From an uncultured Lachnospiraceae bacterium (GTDB lineage: Bacteria > Bacillota > Clostridia > Lachnospirales > Lachnospiraceae), in NCBI GenBank assembly GCA_934376945.1, contig CAKRPI010000007.1:1-38677 (forward strand): DNA of 38,677 bases, in the 5' to 3' direction. A program made the position numbers and the translations under genes. The notes under the pieces were generated by a model, which worked only from the letters and a program-made list of their open reading frames with translations, made no database searches and had not been told where the DNA came from. Positions 8,665 through 16,907 of this stretch are shown piece after piece (position 1 is the first letter of the stretch; each line of letters begins with the position of its first letter).

Positions 8665-9114
8665 TCAGTGGAGCTTATCGCTTTCGAGGATGATGGTAAA
8701 CGGACCACTGTTGCACATGGAAACCTGCATATGAGCACCGAAAACACCGGTCTCTACGACTGGAACCTGTTTGCGGCATTCTGCAATTATATATTCGTAC
8801 AGCTCTTCTGCGAGTGCCGGATTGCCTGCTTCAGTAAAAGACGGCCGGTTTCCTTTGATGCAGTTTGCATAGAGGGTGAACTGGGAAACGAGGAGCAAAG
8901 ATCCACCGACATCCTTTAAGGAGAGGTTGATCTTATCATTTTCATCGGAAAAAATACGAAGGCCAATCATTTTACGGATCAGCTTGTCAGCGTCAGCTTT
9001 TGTGTCGTTAGCACCTACTCCAATAAGAACAAGGTAGCCGGTTCCAATCTTTCCGGTGATCTGCTCTTCTACTTCAACGGAGGCATGTGTGACACGCTGT
9101 ATTACAAATTTCAT
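8665..9114 (-). CDS. dtd: D-aminoacyl-tRNA deacylase
   Basis: Dtd hydrolyses D-aminoacyl-tRNAs, and glycyl-tRNA(Ala), to keep D-amino acids out of protein. The 149-residue protein is the normal length, begins with the typical MKFVIQRV and has both conserved active-site motifs: SQFTLYA in the middle and NSGPFT near the C-terminus, which forms the cross-subunit Gly-Pro motif. AAAGGAA precedes the ATG at 9114. It leads a two-gene unit with the HNH protein and is divergent from the ttcA-like gene. Confidence 0.95.
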   Translation of the reverse strand: MKFVIQRVTHASVEVEEQITGKIGTGYLVLIGVGANDTKADADKLIRKMIGLRIFSDENDKINLSLKDVGGSLLLVSQFTLYANCIKGNRPSFTEAGNPALAEELYEYIIAECRKQVPVVETGVFGAHMQVSMCNSGPFTIILESDKLH

Positions 9115-9202
9115 AGTGGAAGTTCCTTTCTTTTCTGCACATAAGTAAAGCGGACATTCGCAATTCGCTTTGCGTCTGTTTTATTTTGGCGGACTATCGT
9201 AG

Positions 9203-9231
9203 ATTCTAGCATATTTTGCGCAGAAGGGCAA
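9203..9231 (-). promoter_or_regulatory. Probable promoter of dtd
   Basis: On the minus strand TTGCCC (9226-9231) lies 17 bases before TAGAAT (9203-9208), the latter matching 5 of 6 positions of the -10 consensus. It is about 90 bases upstream of the dtd start. Confidence 0.5.
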
Positions 9232-9282
9232 GCGAAGGGAACAGATTGAGAAAACTAAAAAATCAAAAAAGAGGGAAAAAAT

Positions 9283-10035
9283 TTGAAACTGCAACGATTA
9301 TTAGGCCTGACACGTAAGGCAATTGATGAATTTTCAATGATTGAAGAGAACGATCGCATTGCAGTAGGTATTTCAGGCGGGAAAGACAGCCTGACACTGC
9401 TCTATGCGCTTGGGGAATTGAAAAAATTTTATCCGAAGCATTTTTCAATCGAAGCTTTGACGGTCAGCCTTGGATATGAAAATTTTGACTTGAGTGGAGT
9501 GCGTGCATTGTGCGAAAAGCTGGGGGTTCCTTACACGGTGGTTGATACGGAAATTGCAAAAATTCTGTTTGACGACCTGCATGAGGAACATCCCTGTTCG
9601 CTGTGTGCAAGACTTCGGAAAGGTGCGTTCAATCAGAAAGCGCTCGAACTTGGGTGTAATAAGATTGCGTATGCACATCATAAAAATGATGTCGTGGAAA
9701 CGTTTCTGATGTCATTAATTCTTGAAGGAAGAATTCATACCTTTTCTCCTGTCACTTATCTGGAGCGTACCGGACTGACACTGATCCGTCCGTTAATTTA
9801 TGTAACGGAACCGGAAGTGAAGGGATTTCAGTATCAGTATGAACTTCCGGTTGTGAAAAATCCATGTTCGGTTGACGGTTATACAAACCGTCAGTATGCC
9901 AAAAATCTGATTCAGACTCTGAATTTGGAACATCCGGGTGTGCTTGAACGAATGTTTACGGCTATTTTGAACGGAGATCTTCCAGATTGGAAGGAACGGA
10001 TTCCAACGGACCGGTCGGTCAAATGGAATAAATGA
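9283..10035 (+). CDS. TtcA-family tRNA 2-thiolation PP-loop enzyme
   Basis: This family activates a tRNA base by adenylation and inserts sulfur; TtcA makes 2-thiocytidine at position 32. The 250-residue protein has the PP-loop SGGKDS at 31-36, the CX2C pair C105/C108 (PCSLCARLRKG) and a third conserved cysteine at C195, which together would hold the iron-sulfur cluster. The start is TTG at 9283, with GAGGG 7 bases upstream; no better ATG is available. It is alone on the plus strand, converging on rluD with only 8 bases between the stops. TtuA-type 2-thiouridine activity is an alternative, but the absence of the zinc-finger cysteines of TtuA favours TtcA. Confidence 0.85.
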   Translation: MKLQRLLGLTRKAIDEFSMIEENDRIAVGISGGKDSLTLLYALGELKKFYPKHFSIEALTVSLGYENFDLSGVRALCEKLGVPYTVVDTEIAKILFDDLHEEHPCSLCARLRKGAFNQKALELGCNKIAYAHHKNDVVETFLMSLILEGRIHTFSPVTYLERTGLTLIRPLIYVTEPEVKGFQYQYELPVVKNPCSVDGYTNRQYAKNLIQTLNLEHPGVLERMFTAILNGDLPDWKERIPTDRSVKWNK

Positions 10036-10043
10036 TATGTGCA

Positions 10044-11060
10044 TTATCCGCGCAGCTTTTTCAGTAGTTTTTCAAAATATTCCGGAAGCGGAGCTTCAAA
10101 TTCCATATACTTTCCGGTTGTCGGATGCAGAAAGCCAATGGTCATTGCATGTAGTGTCTGTCCTTCCAAACCGGAAAACGGACATCTTGAGGGACCGTAA
10201 ACATCATCTCCAAGGATCGGGTGTCCGATACTTTTCATATGGACACGAATTTGATGCGTGCGTCCTGTCTCAAGCTGACATTCGATGTAAGTAAATTTAT
10301 CGAATGATTCAAGAATCCGGTAATGCGTGACAGCGTCCTTCCCATTTGGTACATTGACAGCCATTTCCTTGCGGTTCTGCGGATTGCGTCCGATGGTTGT
10401 GTGGATTGTGCCGTCTTGTGTCAGACGTCCGTGCACGATTGCGCGGTACTTTCTGGTGATCGAATGAACCTTCAGCTGATCTGCAATGCACTGGTGAGCT
10501 TTGTCGTTTTTACAGATGATCAGAGAGCCAGTCGTATTGCGGTCGATGCGGTGCACGATCCCGGGCCGAAGGACGCCGTTGATTCCGGAGAGAGAATCTT
10601 GGCAATGATAAAGTACAGCGTTGACCAGAGTGCCCGTGTAATGGCCGGCAGCCGGATGGACGACCATTCCCTTTGGTTTGTTTACAATGAGCAGGTCATC
10701 ATCCTCATAGAGAATATCAAGAGGGATATTTTCCGGTCTTGCGGTAAATTCTTCCGGTGCCGGTATGGTCAGGATAATCTGATCTTTGGCAGAAAGCTTT
10801 GAACTGGCCTTTGCGGAAATGCCGTTTACGAGGACGGTGCCGTCTTTGATCAGACGCTGAAGGCGGGATCTGGTGAGCTCCGGGATTTGATCTGAGAGAT
10901 ATTTATCCAGACGCGCACCTGCGTTTTCACACGAAATCTCAAATTCAAAAAAGGAAGCCGCAGGATTTTTTTCAATGAGTTCATCCTCGGTTCCTTCCGA
11001 TTCATAAGAGGTGAGGCATTCATCTGCCTGGTTTGGGTAAGTTTGTTTGTATTTTTCCAT
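10044..11060 (-). CDS. rluD: RluD-family 23S rRNA pseudouridine synthase
   Basis: The protein isomerises uridine to pseudouridine in rRNA. Of its 338 residues, about 40-100 form an S4 RNA-binding domain (starting ARLDKYLSD), and the catalytic domain follows, with the RluA/RluD motif HRIDRNTTG placing the catalytic Asp at 173. The first 35 residues are an acidic extension without known function. RluA-type family members are hard to tell apart; the S4 domain and position after lspA (as in B. subtilis ylyB) favour RluD. No Shine-Dalgarno is visible before the ATG at 11060; an 83-base gap with a 7-bp hairpin separates it from lspA. Confidence 0.88.
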   Translation of the reverse strand: MEKYKQTYPNQADECLTSYESEGTEDELIEKNPAASFFEFEISCENAGARLDKYLSDQIPELTRSRLQRLIKDGTVLVNGISAKASSKLSAKDQIILTIPAPEEFTARPENIPLDILYEDDDLLIVNKPKGMVVHPAAGHYTGTLVNAVLYHCQDSLSGINGVLRPGIVHRIDRNTTGSLIICKNDKAHQCIADQLKVHSITRKYRAIVHGRLTQDGTIHTTIGRNPQNRKEMAVNVPNGKDAVTHYRILESFDKFTYIECQLETGRTHQIRVHMKSIGHPILGDDVYGPSRCPFSGLEGQTLHAMTIGFLHPTTGKYMEFEAPLPEYFEKLLKKLRG

Positions 11061-11143
11061 ATTATTATGAATGATTCTTTTATTCAGTCAGAAAGATTCT
11101 GACTTCTATAAGTGATGTGTAGTGACAAGCATGCGCTGCTTTA

Positions 11144-11656
11144 TCAGTCCTTTCGTGGATCAAGAAATTCAAAACGATCAGACCGGTATTTTGTAAAAAG
11201 CAGAAAGATCAAAAGCAACGCACCGATTACGACGTAACAATCTGCTATATTGAATACCGGAAAGTTGATCAAGGAGAAATAAAGAAAATCGATTACATAG
11301 TGATGAACGATCCGGTCAATCATATTTCCGATGGCGCCTGCAGCAATCAGAACACAGCAAAATCGCAGAGGGTGATACCTTCTGTCACCAGGAAGCAACG
11401 TATAAACATAAATTGCGGCAGCCAGAATGACGAGAGCAATCATAACAAAAAACCACTGTCGGTTTGCAAAAATGCCAAATGCCGCACCCCTGTTTTCCAG
11501 ATAGAACAATTCAAAGACATGAGGAATCAGCGAAATTCCGGAAGAACCCTTCAGTGCAGTTAAGGCAAATGCTTTGGTCAGCTGGTCAACGGCTGTCAGG
11601 GCAAGCAGCAGGAAAAAACCTGCTGCAATGTAATTATTATTCTTTTTGTTACTCAT
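11144..11656 (-). CDS. lspA: Lipoprotein signal peptidase (signal peptidase II)
   Basis: LspA is an intramembrane aspartyl protease that removes signal peptides from prolipoproteins. The 170-residue protein has four hydrophobic segments, the ENRGAAFG motif at 54-61, GNMIDR, and the two catalytic aspartates D123 (VIDF) and D139 (FNIAD). I use the ATG at 11656 because GGAG is 6 bases upstream; the upstream ATG at 11668 directly abuts the aroB stop and lacks a site. It follows aroB without a real gap, so translational coupling is likely. Confidence 0.95.
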   Translation of the reverse strand: MSNKKNNNYIAAGFFLLLALTAVDQLTKAFALTALKGSSGISLIPHVFELFYLENRGAAFGIFANRQWFFVMIALVILAAAIYVYTLLPGDRRYHPLRFCCVLIAAGAIGNMIDRIVHHYVIDFLYFSLINFPVFNIADCYVVIGALLLIFLLFTKYRSDRFEFLDPRKD

Positions 11657-11669
11657 TTCAAACTCCATC

Positions 11670-12773
11670 TTAGTCAGCCTTTAAGGTCTTTACAGCTTCC
11701 AGCATCTCCTGCTCAGTTACGTCTGTAGCAATATAAGCTTTTCCAGGCTTCTTTAAAAGAATGAATCTGATTTTTCCGGCATCCATTTTTTTATCACTTT
11801 TTGTGACAGCAACAACATCTTCTGCCCGGATAGTGTCAAAAGAAATCGGAAGCCCAAAGCCAACATTCATGTCACGGATTTCATAGAACTCATCTTCATC
11901 CAGCATGCCGCGTTTCCAGGAAATGTACGCAGCGGCCACGGTGCCAAGTGCTACGCAGGCGCCATGGGAAAGAGAAAAATTTTTAAGTTTTTCAATGGCG
12001 TGTCCGATCGTATGGCCGAAATTCAGAAGCGCCCGGTCTCCTTTTTCCGTCGGATCCTTTTCTACGATATATCGTTTCAGTTCACAGCATTTTGCAACCA
12101 TATATGTCATTGCAGAAGGATCCTTTTCTTCAATATCCTCCATATGCTCAATTGCCCACTCATAAAAATCAGCATCAAAACTGAGACCGTATTTAAGCAG
12201 TTCTCCCATTCCGCTTGCAAACTGGTCATCTGGAAGCGTTTTCAGGACGGAAAGATTTATATATACCAGGGATGGCTGATGAAATGCACCGACCATATTT
12301 TTGTATTGATCGAAATCAACACCGGTTTTTCCACCGATACTGCTGTCAATCTGAGCCAGCAACGTTGTCGGAATCTGAATAAAACGAATTCCGCGCAGAT
12401 AGGTTGCTGCTGCGTAGCCAGTGAGATCGCCGGTAACACCACCGCCAAGTGCAATCAGATAATCCTTACGGTCAAAACCGGCCTGAATCAGTACTTTGTA
12501 AAGTTCCCGAACGGTATCAAGCGTTTTGCTTGGTTCTCCGGCTTCAAAAATATATGTTTCTGCACAAGGACAGCATTTCTGTATCTGTGCTTTTACTTCT
12601 TCCAGATAAAGCGGTGCTACTGTAGATTCTGTTACGATGCAGATACGGCGTCCTTCACAGCCAATTTTTTTCAGCTCAGCAGGAAGATCTAAGAAGGAGT
12701 GCCTTAGGTAAATATCATAAGGCTCCTGTCCCGGAGTTTTAACGGTAATTGTTTTTTCCTGTAAATTTCCCAT
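11670..12773 (-). CDS. aroB: 3-dehydroquinate synthase
   Basis: AroB converts DAHP to 3-dehydroquinate, the second step of the shikimate pathway, using NAD+ and a divalent metal. The 367-residue protein has the NAD-binding LGGGVTGDLTGYAA stretch, PTTLLAQIDSSIGGKTGVD, MGELLKYGL with the metal-binding Glu, and NFGHTIGHAIE with metal-binding His. Length and motifs are normal. AGGAGA precedes the ATG at 12773. No other shikimate gene is nearby; it sits inside the division/lspA operon. Confidence 0.96.
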   Translation of the reverse strand: MGNLQEKTITVKTPGQEPYDIYLRHSFLDLPAELKKIGCEGRRICIVTESTVAPLYLEEVKAQIQKCCPCAETYIFEAGEPSKTLDTVRELYKVLIQAGFDRKDYLIALGGGVTGDLTGYAAATYLRGIRFIQIPTTLLAQIDSSIGGKTGVDFDQYKNMVGAFHQPSLVYINLSVLKTLPDDQFASGMGELLKYGLSFDADFYEWAIEHMEDIEEKDPSAMTYMVAKCCELKRYIVEKDPTEKGDRALLNFGHTIGHAIEKLKNFSLSHGACVALGTVAAAYISWKRGMLDEDEFYEIRDMNVGFGLPISFDTIRAEDVVAVTKSDKKMDAGKIRFILLKKPGKAYIATDVTEQEMLEAVKTLKAD

Positions 12774-12804
12774 TTATGGAATCTCCTTTTTGTTGGTCTT
12801 TTGT

Positions 12805-13608
12805 TTATATATATTTTTCAATTTTAACAAGGCAGCGTCCCTTTTTCGTCTGTCCAGATGCAGTTATAAAGCGGAATTTTCCTTCTCCGCGGGCAGAGAT
12901 CAGATCCCCGTCTTTTGGTGTATAGGCATTTGTTGTGATCAGTTTTCCATTTATAAAGACTTTTCCGTCAGAAATCAGAGAAAGCAGACTGCTGCGGGAA
13001 GACTGAAAAGCTACTGCCATCAGGGCGTCCAGACGAACAGAAGCTACGGTTCCGGTTATTTCTTTTGTTTTTGGCGTATAAATGAAATCGTCCGTTTCTG
13101 AAATGGTGCAGCGTACAGAGGTATGACGAATACGGGTCAGTTCACTGCAGATCAGGGAAGCCATGCTTTCGTGGCAGAATACGTAAAACTGATCTTCACA
13201 GACTGCGATATCTCCCATTTTTGAACGTTCAATGCCAAGATGCATCAATGCGCCAAGAATATCGCGGTGGCTGAGCGGCTCTGCAAATTTGCGGTTGAGC
13301 GGTTCTGTTCGGATGCAGGAAATCGGATAAGAAAGAGACGGAAGGTCAAAACCGGAGTTTTTATCTTCCGTTTTATCTTCTATAAGATAAGAAAGAGCAT
13401 CAGGCACAAATGCAGCAATCTGACGCTCCGCTCCTTCATAGCCACCAGAAGCTTTGCAGTGAATCCACGGAAACTTCTGAAGTGTCTGATGTAGAATATT
13501 CTGTTCATTTAAATTCAGAAAATCGCTGAAGGTTGTCATACATTTAAGTTCAGCAAGCCTTGAGAGTTCCTGAAATCTTTTTGCAAGCAGCTCTTCTTCT
13601 TTATTCAT
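12805..13608 (-). CDS. ylmH: YlmH-family S4-domain RNA-binding protein
   Basis: YlmH/RqcP-type proteins are found beside sepF in the division cluster of many Firmicutes, and in B. subtilis RqcP acts in ribosome-associated quality control while YlmH is a related RNA-binding protein. The 267-residue protein has an N-terminal YlmH domain, a middle domain ending in QSSRSSLLSLISDGKVFING, which starts the S4 RNA-binding domain, and a basic C-terminus. It begins 9 bases after sepF ends; AAGGT is the weak ribosome site. Confidence 0.88.
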   Translation of the reverse strand: MNKEEELLAKRFQELSRLAELKCMTTFSDFLNLNEQNILHQTLQKFPWIHCKASGGYEGAERQIAAFVPDALSYLIEDKTEDKNSGFDLPSLSYPISCIRTEPLNRKFAEPLSHRDILGALMHLGIERSKMGDIAVCEDQFYVFCHESMASLICSELTRIRHTSVRCTISETDDFIYTPKTKEITGTVASVRLDALMAVAFQSSRSSLLSLISDGKVFINGKLITTNAYTPKDGDLISARGEGKFRFITASGQTKKGRCLVKIEKYI

Positions 13609-13617
13609 AGGTATACC

Positions 13618-14211
13618 TTACTGGAATTTGGTTCCGACTGCCGGAATATCAACCGCACCATTTAAGAGTTCCTGAAAATCACCGGAAATGCTGACACCAG
13701 CAGGTGTGATAATGAAAATATAGCTGCTGACACGTTGAAGATTGCCGCCAACGGCGTAACAGGAACCAGAGGAATAGTCGATAATACGCTGGGAAAGATC
13801 TAAATCAAGCCCCTCCAGATTCAGAACAACGGTACAGTCCTGAAGCAGTGTTTCTGTGATTTCTCTTGCATCTTCCATGCTTCGTGGTTTAATAACGCAT
13901 ACTTCCATCTCAGTACCCTTTTCCAGACCAGTTTTTTTCTGACGCATCGGAGAAATTTTTGAGGAAGGGTTGGAACGAACGACTTTTGGCTTTGCAGTTT
14001 TTGCTGCAGAAGTGCGTTCGGAAGAAACAGCAGCAGACTGAGGAATGTACTCGTCTGTGTCTTCCTCTTCCTCAAATTTTTTCAGGATATGCTTTTTGGG
14101 CTGTGTGTCCTGCTCTTCTTCTTCATAATCCTCATCCAGATAATCGTCTTCACCAAAGCCTTCTTCATCATTTAATTTCATTGCATTTAAAAATCTATCT
14201 ATAACACCCAT
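13618..14211 (-). CDS. sepF: Cell division protein SepF
   Basis: SepF binds FtsZ filaments and the membrane and helps assemble the division septum. The 197-residue protein has the amphipathic membrane-targeting N-terminus MGVIDRFLNAMKL, an acidic low-complexity linker (about 15-100) with many Asp/Glu, and the C-terminal SepF domain (from about 104, EVCVIKPRSMEDAREI, through the conserved GGNLQRVSSYIFIITP). TTGGAGA precedes the ATG. It lies between ylmE and ylmH, the classical order. Confidence 0.95.
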   Translation of the reverse strand: MGVIDRFLNAMKLNDEEGFGEDDYLDEDYEEEEQDTQPKKHILKKFEEEEDTDEYIPQSAAVSSERTSAAKTAKPKVVRSNPSSKISPMRQKKTGLEKGTEMEVCVIKPRSMEDAREITETLLQDCTVVLNLEGLDLDLSQRIIDYSSGSCYAVGGNLQRVSSYIFIITPAGVSISGDFQELLNGAVDIPAVGTKFQ

Positions 14212-14232
14212 TCTGTTATCTCCAATCTGACT

Positions 14233-14928
14233 TTATATCTGGCTGTATGATCTCGCACCGAAAATACCGGTTCCCACACGCACCATGGTCGCACCTTCTT
14301 CAACAGCGACTTCGTAATCACCGGTCATTCCCATACTAAGATTACACATATTCACATTATCGATGTTTTTGTCTTTGATGTCAACATATAAATTTCGTAA
14401 TTTGCGGAAATAAATTCTGTTATTTTCTGCATTTTCTGTAAATGGAGCAATTGTCATCAGACCTTGCACCTGAATGTTTGACAATTTGCTGATCTGTCTG
14501 ATAAAACTTTCCACTTCAGGAATACGAAGACCGAATTTGGATTCTTCTTCTGCTGCGTTGACCTCAACCAGGATTGGCATGATAATTCCATGCTTTCCGG
14601 CTTCCTCGTTAATTGCTTCTGCAAGGCGGACGGAATCAACAGAATGGATCAGGCAGACCTTATCGATGATATATTTAATTTTATTGCGCTGCAGATGCCC
14701 GATCATATGCCAGCGAATGTCTGATGGAAGATTCGGATATTTTTCCCGGATTTCCTGTGGCTTGTTTTCGCCAAAATCCCGGCTTCCTGCATCGTACGCT
14801 TCCAAAAGCATCTCAATGGGTTTTGTTTTGCTGACAGCGATTAAAGTTACGTCGGAACGCTTGCGGCCGGAACGCTCACAGGCTTTCGCAATGCGTGCTT
14901 CTACTTCTTCAAGATTTTTCTTTATCAT
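14233..14928 (-). CDS. ylmE: YggS/YlmE-family PLP homeostasis protein
   Basis: These single-domain PLP-binding proteins buffer pyridoxal phosphate and amino acid pools and have no proven catalytic activity. The 231-residue protein has LIAVSKTKP, with the PLP-binding lysine, then GENKPQEI, WHMIGHLQRNKIKYI, and LSMGMTGDYEVAVEEGATMVRVGTGIFG cut across the C-terminal phosphate-binding region. I start at the ATG at 14928, with AAAGGAG 8 bases upstream. It is the standard neighbour of sepF. Confidence 0.94.
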   Translation of the reverse strand: MIKKNLEEVEARIAKACERSGRKRSDVTLIAVSKTKPIEMLLEAYDAGSRDFGENKPQEIREKYPNLPSDIRWHMIGHLQRNKIKYIIDKVCLIHSVDSVRLAEAINEEAGKHGIIMPILVEVNAAEEESKFGLRIPEVESFIRQISKLSNIQVQGLMTIAPFTENAENNRIYFRKLRNLYVDIKDKNIDNVNMCNLSMGMTGDYEVAVEEGATMVRVGTGIFGARSYSQI

Positions 14929-15002
14929 GTTTACAGCTCCTTTCAAAAGGCAGGCTCAATGTATTTTGCTGACAGTTCCTGCACAGGGGAATTCTGGATG
15001 GA

Positions 15003-16358
15003 TTAATAAACAATCTGATCCTCCGTTACCTCATCTGCATTCATAACAATATAATCATAAGCGGCAAGACTGTAGATGTTATTGCTTGATACAATACAGT
15101 ATTCTTCATTTTCATCAATAACCGTAATTTCACGGAATACAGCGTAGCCTTTGTTGATATTATAGACGCCGTGCAGAGTTTCGATATCCTTTTCCTGTAG
15201 CTGGATGCGATTAGAAGAATTTTCCATCAAAATGGAATCCCCTTCTGTAAGCAGATTTCGGTCAACCAGGTAATAACCATCGCTGTGACTGTAGACGTTT
15301 GCTGTAATATAATGGGTTGCGGCAGAGCCGCTGCTGCCATAATGCTCGATTTTCAGAGTGATTTCCGTATCGGTATCTTCGTTTTTGGTAACATACTCTT
15401 CTGGTATCCGGTAAAACTCACGTTGTACGATTGCGGAAGTAGGTATCTTGAGTCCGGTTTTCTTATTCATAACAAGTTCAATCTCAAGAAAACGATCCGT
15501 TGCATAACGAACGAGGGAATTGCTCAGAGATATTTTTCCAAAAGAGTCATTTCCATTCTGAATAATAGTAAACGGAGCGGAAAAAGTTACATTATCTTTT
15601 AAAAATCGAAACCGAATCGTTGTGGAATCAGCCAGTTCTGTTCGCAGCTTGTCATTAATCGGAAAATAGAGAGCCCAGTCTTCTTTGGTAATCAATTTAA
15701 AAAGTGGATTGCCTGCACTGACAGAGGAGCTGCGCAGATTCTGTACGTGATAGCTGCTTCGGTCAAACATGGCTGAAGTGATGTCCGTATCTGTAATTGT
15801 TTCATAACCATCGATATTATAGATGACAAAGCCGGATTCGGGTGCGGTGCACTGGTTCCGAACATAGGAAGGTGCAGCGGTTGAGTCCTGTAAAATCTCG
15901 GAGATCGCGGTCTGGACATTGGATTTCAGTTCATAAACAGTCTGGAATGCATTATCTGTAAAATTCATAGTAAAGCTGGAAAACATATCCTGCATTCTGG
16001 ATTCGTCATCCGTAGTCATGGAGAAATCACTGTATGCAATAGGATCTGCAGAGCCAGACTCATTGATCGAGCAAACGGTGCTCCCTGCAGAGGTTCTGGA
16101 ACCCTCCCGGACATAATAACGGACACCGCCGGATTGTGTGGCATTTACGACGGTTTCAGTCCGAAGTGACAGGGCATGAAAACGATAATTTCCGGTAATA
16201 GAACCGCGCTGTACCTCGTATGCGGTGATGTGCGTGTCCGTAAAATATAGAAACAGACAGATGATCATATACAGAAATACGATACCGAACAGCAGTGTTC
16301 CTATATTAAAAAAAGAATATCGCCTGTACTTTGTGATCTTTTTATTTTTTTTAAACAA
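15003..16358 (-). CDS. HlyD-like membrane-anchored protein at the head of the division operon
   Basis: The 451-residue protein has a basic cytoplasmic N-terminus, one transmembrane segment at about 18-40, and a large extracellular part rich in beta strands. The layout and motifs such as GGVRYYVREGSRTSAGSTVC (a lipoyl/barrel-sandwich-like stretch) resemble HlyD/RND membrane-fusion adaptors. No ABC or RND transporter is adjacent. It starts with TTG at 16358, with GGGAGG 8 bases upstream, and has a promoter at 16391-16419. It leads the ylmE-sepF operon with a 74-base gap, so a role at the envelope during division is an inference. Another possibility is an adaptor for a transporter encoded elsewhere. 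Confidence 0.7.
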   Translation of the reverse strand: MFKKNKKITKYRRYSFFNIGTLLFGIVFLYMIICLFLYFTDTHITAYEVQRGSITGNYRFHALSLRTETVVNATQSGGVRYYVREGSRTSAGSTVCSINESGSADPIAYSDFSMTTDDESRMQDMFSSFTMNFTDNAFQTVYELKSNVQTAISEILQDSTAAPSYVRNQCTAPESGFVIYNIDGYETITDTDITSAMFDRSSYHVQNLRSSSVSAGNPLFKLITKEDWALYFPINDKLRTELADSTTIRFRFLKDNVTFSAPFTIIQNGNDSFGKISLSNSLVRYATDRFLEIELVMNKKTGLKIPTSAIVQREFYRIPEEYVTKNEDTDTEITLKIEHYGSSGSAATHYITANVYSHSDGYYLVDRNLLTEGDSILMENSSNRIQLQEKDIETLHGVYNINKGYAVFREITVIDENEEYCIVSSNNIYSLAAYDYIVMNADEVTEDQIVY

Positions 16359-16390
16359 TCAGGAAACCTCCCTTAATAAGCCTGTCTTTC

Positions 16391-16419
16391 ATTTTATCAT
16401 GTTACAGAGTGTGATACAA
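16391..16419 (-). promoter_or_regulatory. Probable promoter of the HlyD-ylmE-sepF operon
   Basis: On the minus strand TTGTAT (16414-16419), a 17-base spacer and TAAAAT (16391-16396) form a sigma-A-like promoter about 35 bases upstream of the TTG start. It is divergent from and close to the DUF378 promoter. Confidence 0.55.
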
Positions 16420-16427
16420 CCTTTGTT

Positions 16428-16457
16428 TTGAATAAAAATCATTTTTCCGGTTATACT
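16428..16457 (+). promoter_or_regulatory. Probable promoter of the DUF378 gene
   Basis: TTGAAT (16428-16433) and TATACT (16452-16457) are separated by 18 bases, about 35 bases upstream of the start codon. The two divergent promoters here are within 10 bases of each other and may influence one another. Confidence 0.5.
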
Positions 16458-16491
16458 GTGAGTAACTCGGAAGTAAAAAGGAGGAATTACA

Positions 16492-16707
16492 TTGAGTAAA
16501 GGATTGGACTATACTGCTCTTACACTGGTGATTGTCGGTGCAGTCAACTGGGGACTGATCGGGATATTTAAACTGGATCTGGTTAATCTGATTTTTGGAA
16601 ATATGACATGGATGTCGAGAATCATTTATACGCTTGTCGGTATTTCTGGGTTGTATTTGCTGAGCCTGTATGGGCGGGTTACTGATTTTGGGACAGAAAA
16701 CGGATGA
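16492..16707 (+). CDS. DUF378 family small membrane protein
   Basis: This is a 71-residue protein with two hydrophobic segments (about 7-28 and 40-62). The conserved start LDYTALTLVIVGAVNWGLIG and the later SRIIYTLVGISGLYLL match the DUF378 family, whose function is unknown. The start is TTG at 16492, strongly supported by AAGGAGG 7 bases upstream; no ATG is suitable. It is monocistronic, with its own promoter and a terminator-like hairpin overlapping its stop. Confidence 0.9.
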   Translation: MSKGLDYTALTLVIVGAVNWGLIGIFKLDLVNLIFGNMTWMSRIIYTLVGISGLYLLSLYGRVTDFGTENG

Positions 16708-16731
16708 CAACAGTTTTCTGTAAATATTTTT
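16693..16731 (+). terminator. Terminator of the DUF378 gene
   Basis: ACAGAAAAC (16693-16701) pairs with GTTTTCTGT (16713-16721), a perfect 9-bp stem, followed by AAATATTTTTAT. The left arm lies inside the end of the coding sequence. Confidence 0.6.
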
Positions 16732-16737
16732 ATGATG

Positions 16738-16804
16738 CCAGGGTCAAAAGCCAGAAACCACGATGTGCTTGCACTGAGTGGTTTTATGGCTTAATGACCC
16801 GCCC
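16738..16804. repeat. Large nested palindromic element of unknown role
   Basis: Four nested helices form one long hairpin: GGGTCA/TGACCC (16741-16746 with 16795-16800), GCCA/TGGC (16750-16753 with 16787-16790), AAACCAC/GTGGTTT (16755-16761 with 16778-16784) and GTGC/GCAC around a TT loop. It is not followed by a U-tract and lies between two other hairpins. It could be a dispersed palindromic repeat or a small structured RNA. Whether it is repeated in the genome cannot be seen from this window. Confidence 0.55.
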
Positions 16805-16853
16805 AGATATGAGCATAAAAGTGGAGCGCAAAAAAGAAAAATTTCGATGACAT

Positions 16854-16888
16854 AAAAAGACAGGCCTGCCATTAAGGCCGGGCCTGTC
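16854..16888 (-). terminator. Terminator of the P-loop protein gene
   Basis: GACAGGCC (16859-16866) pairs with GGCCTGTC (16881-16888), and an inner GGCC adds alternative pairing. On the minus strand it is followed by five U residues. It lies 20 bases past the stop of the P-loop gene. Confidence 0.75.
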
Positions 16889-16907
16889 AGAAATTCGATT
16901 ATGTATT

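Noticed and set aside
11964..12692. 242-codon plus-strand frame inside aroB
   Set aside because: AroB has all its family motifs on the other strand; this is a shadow frame.
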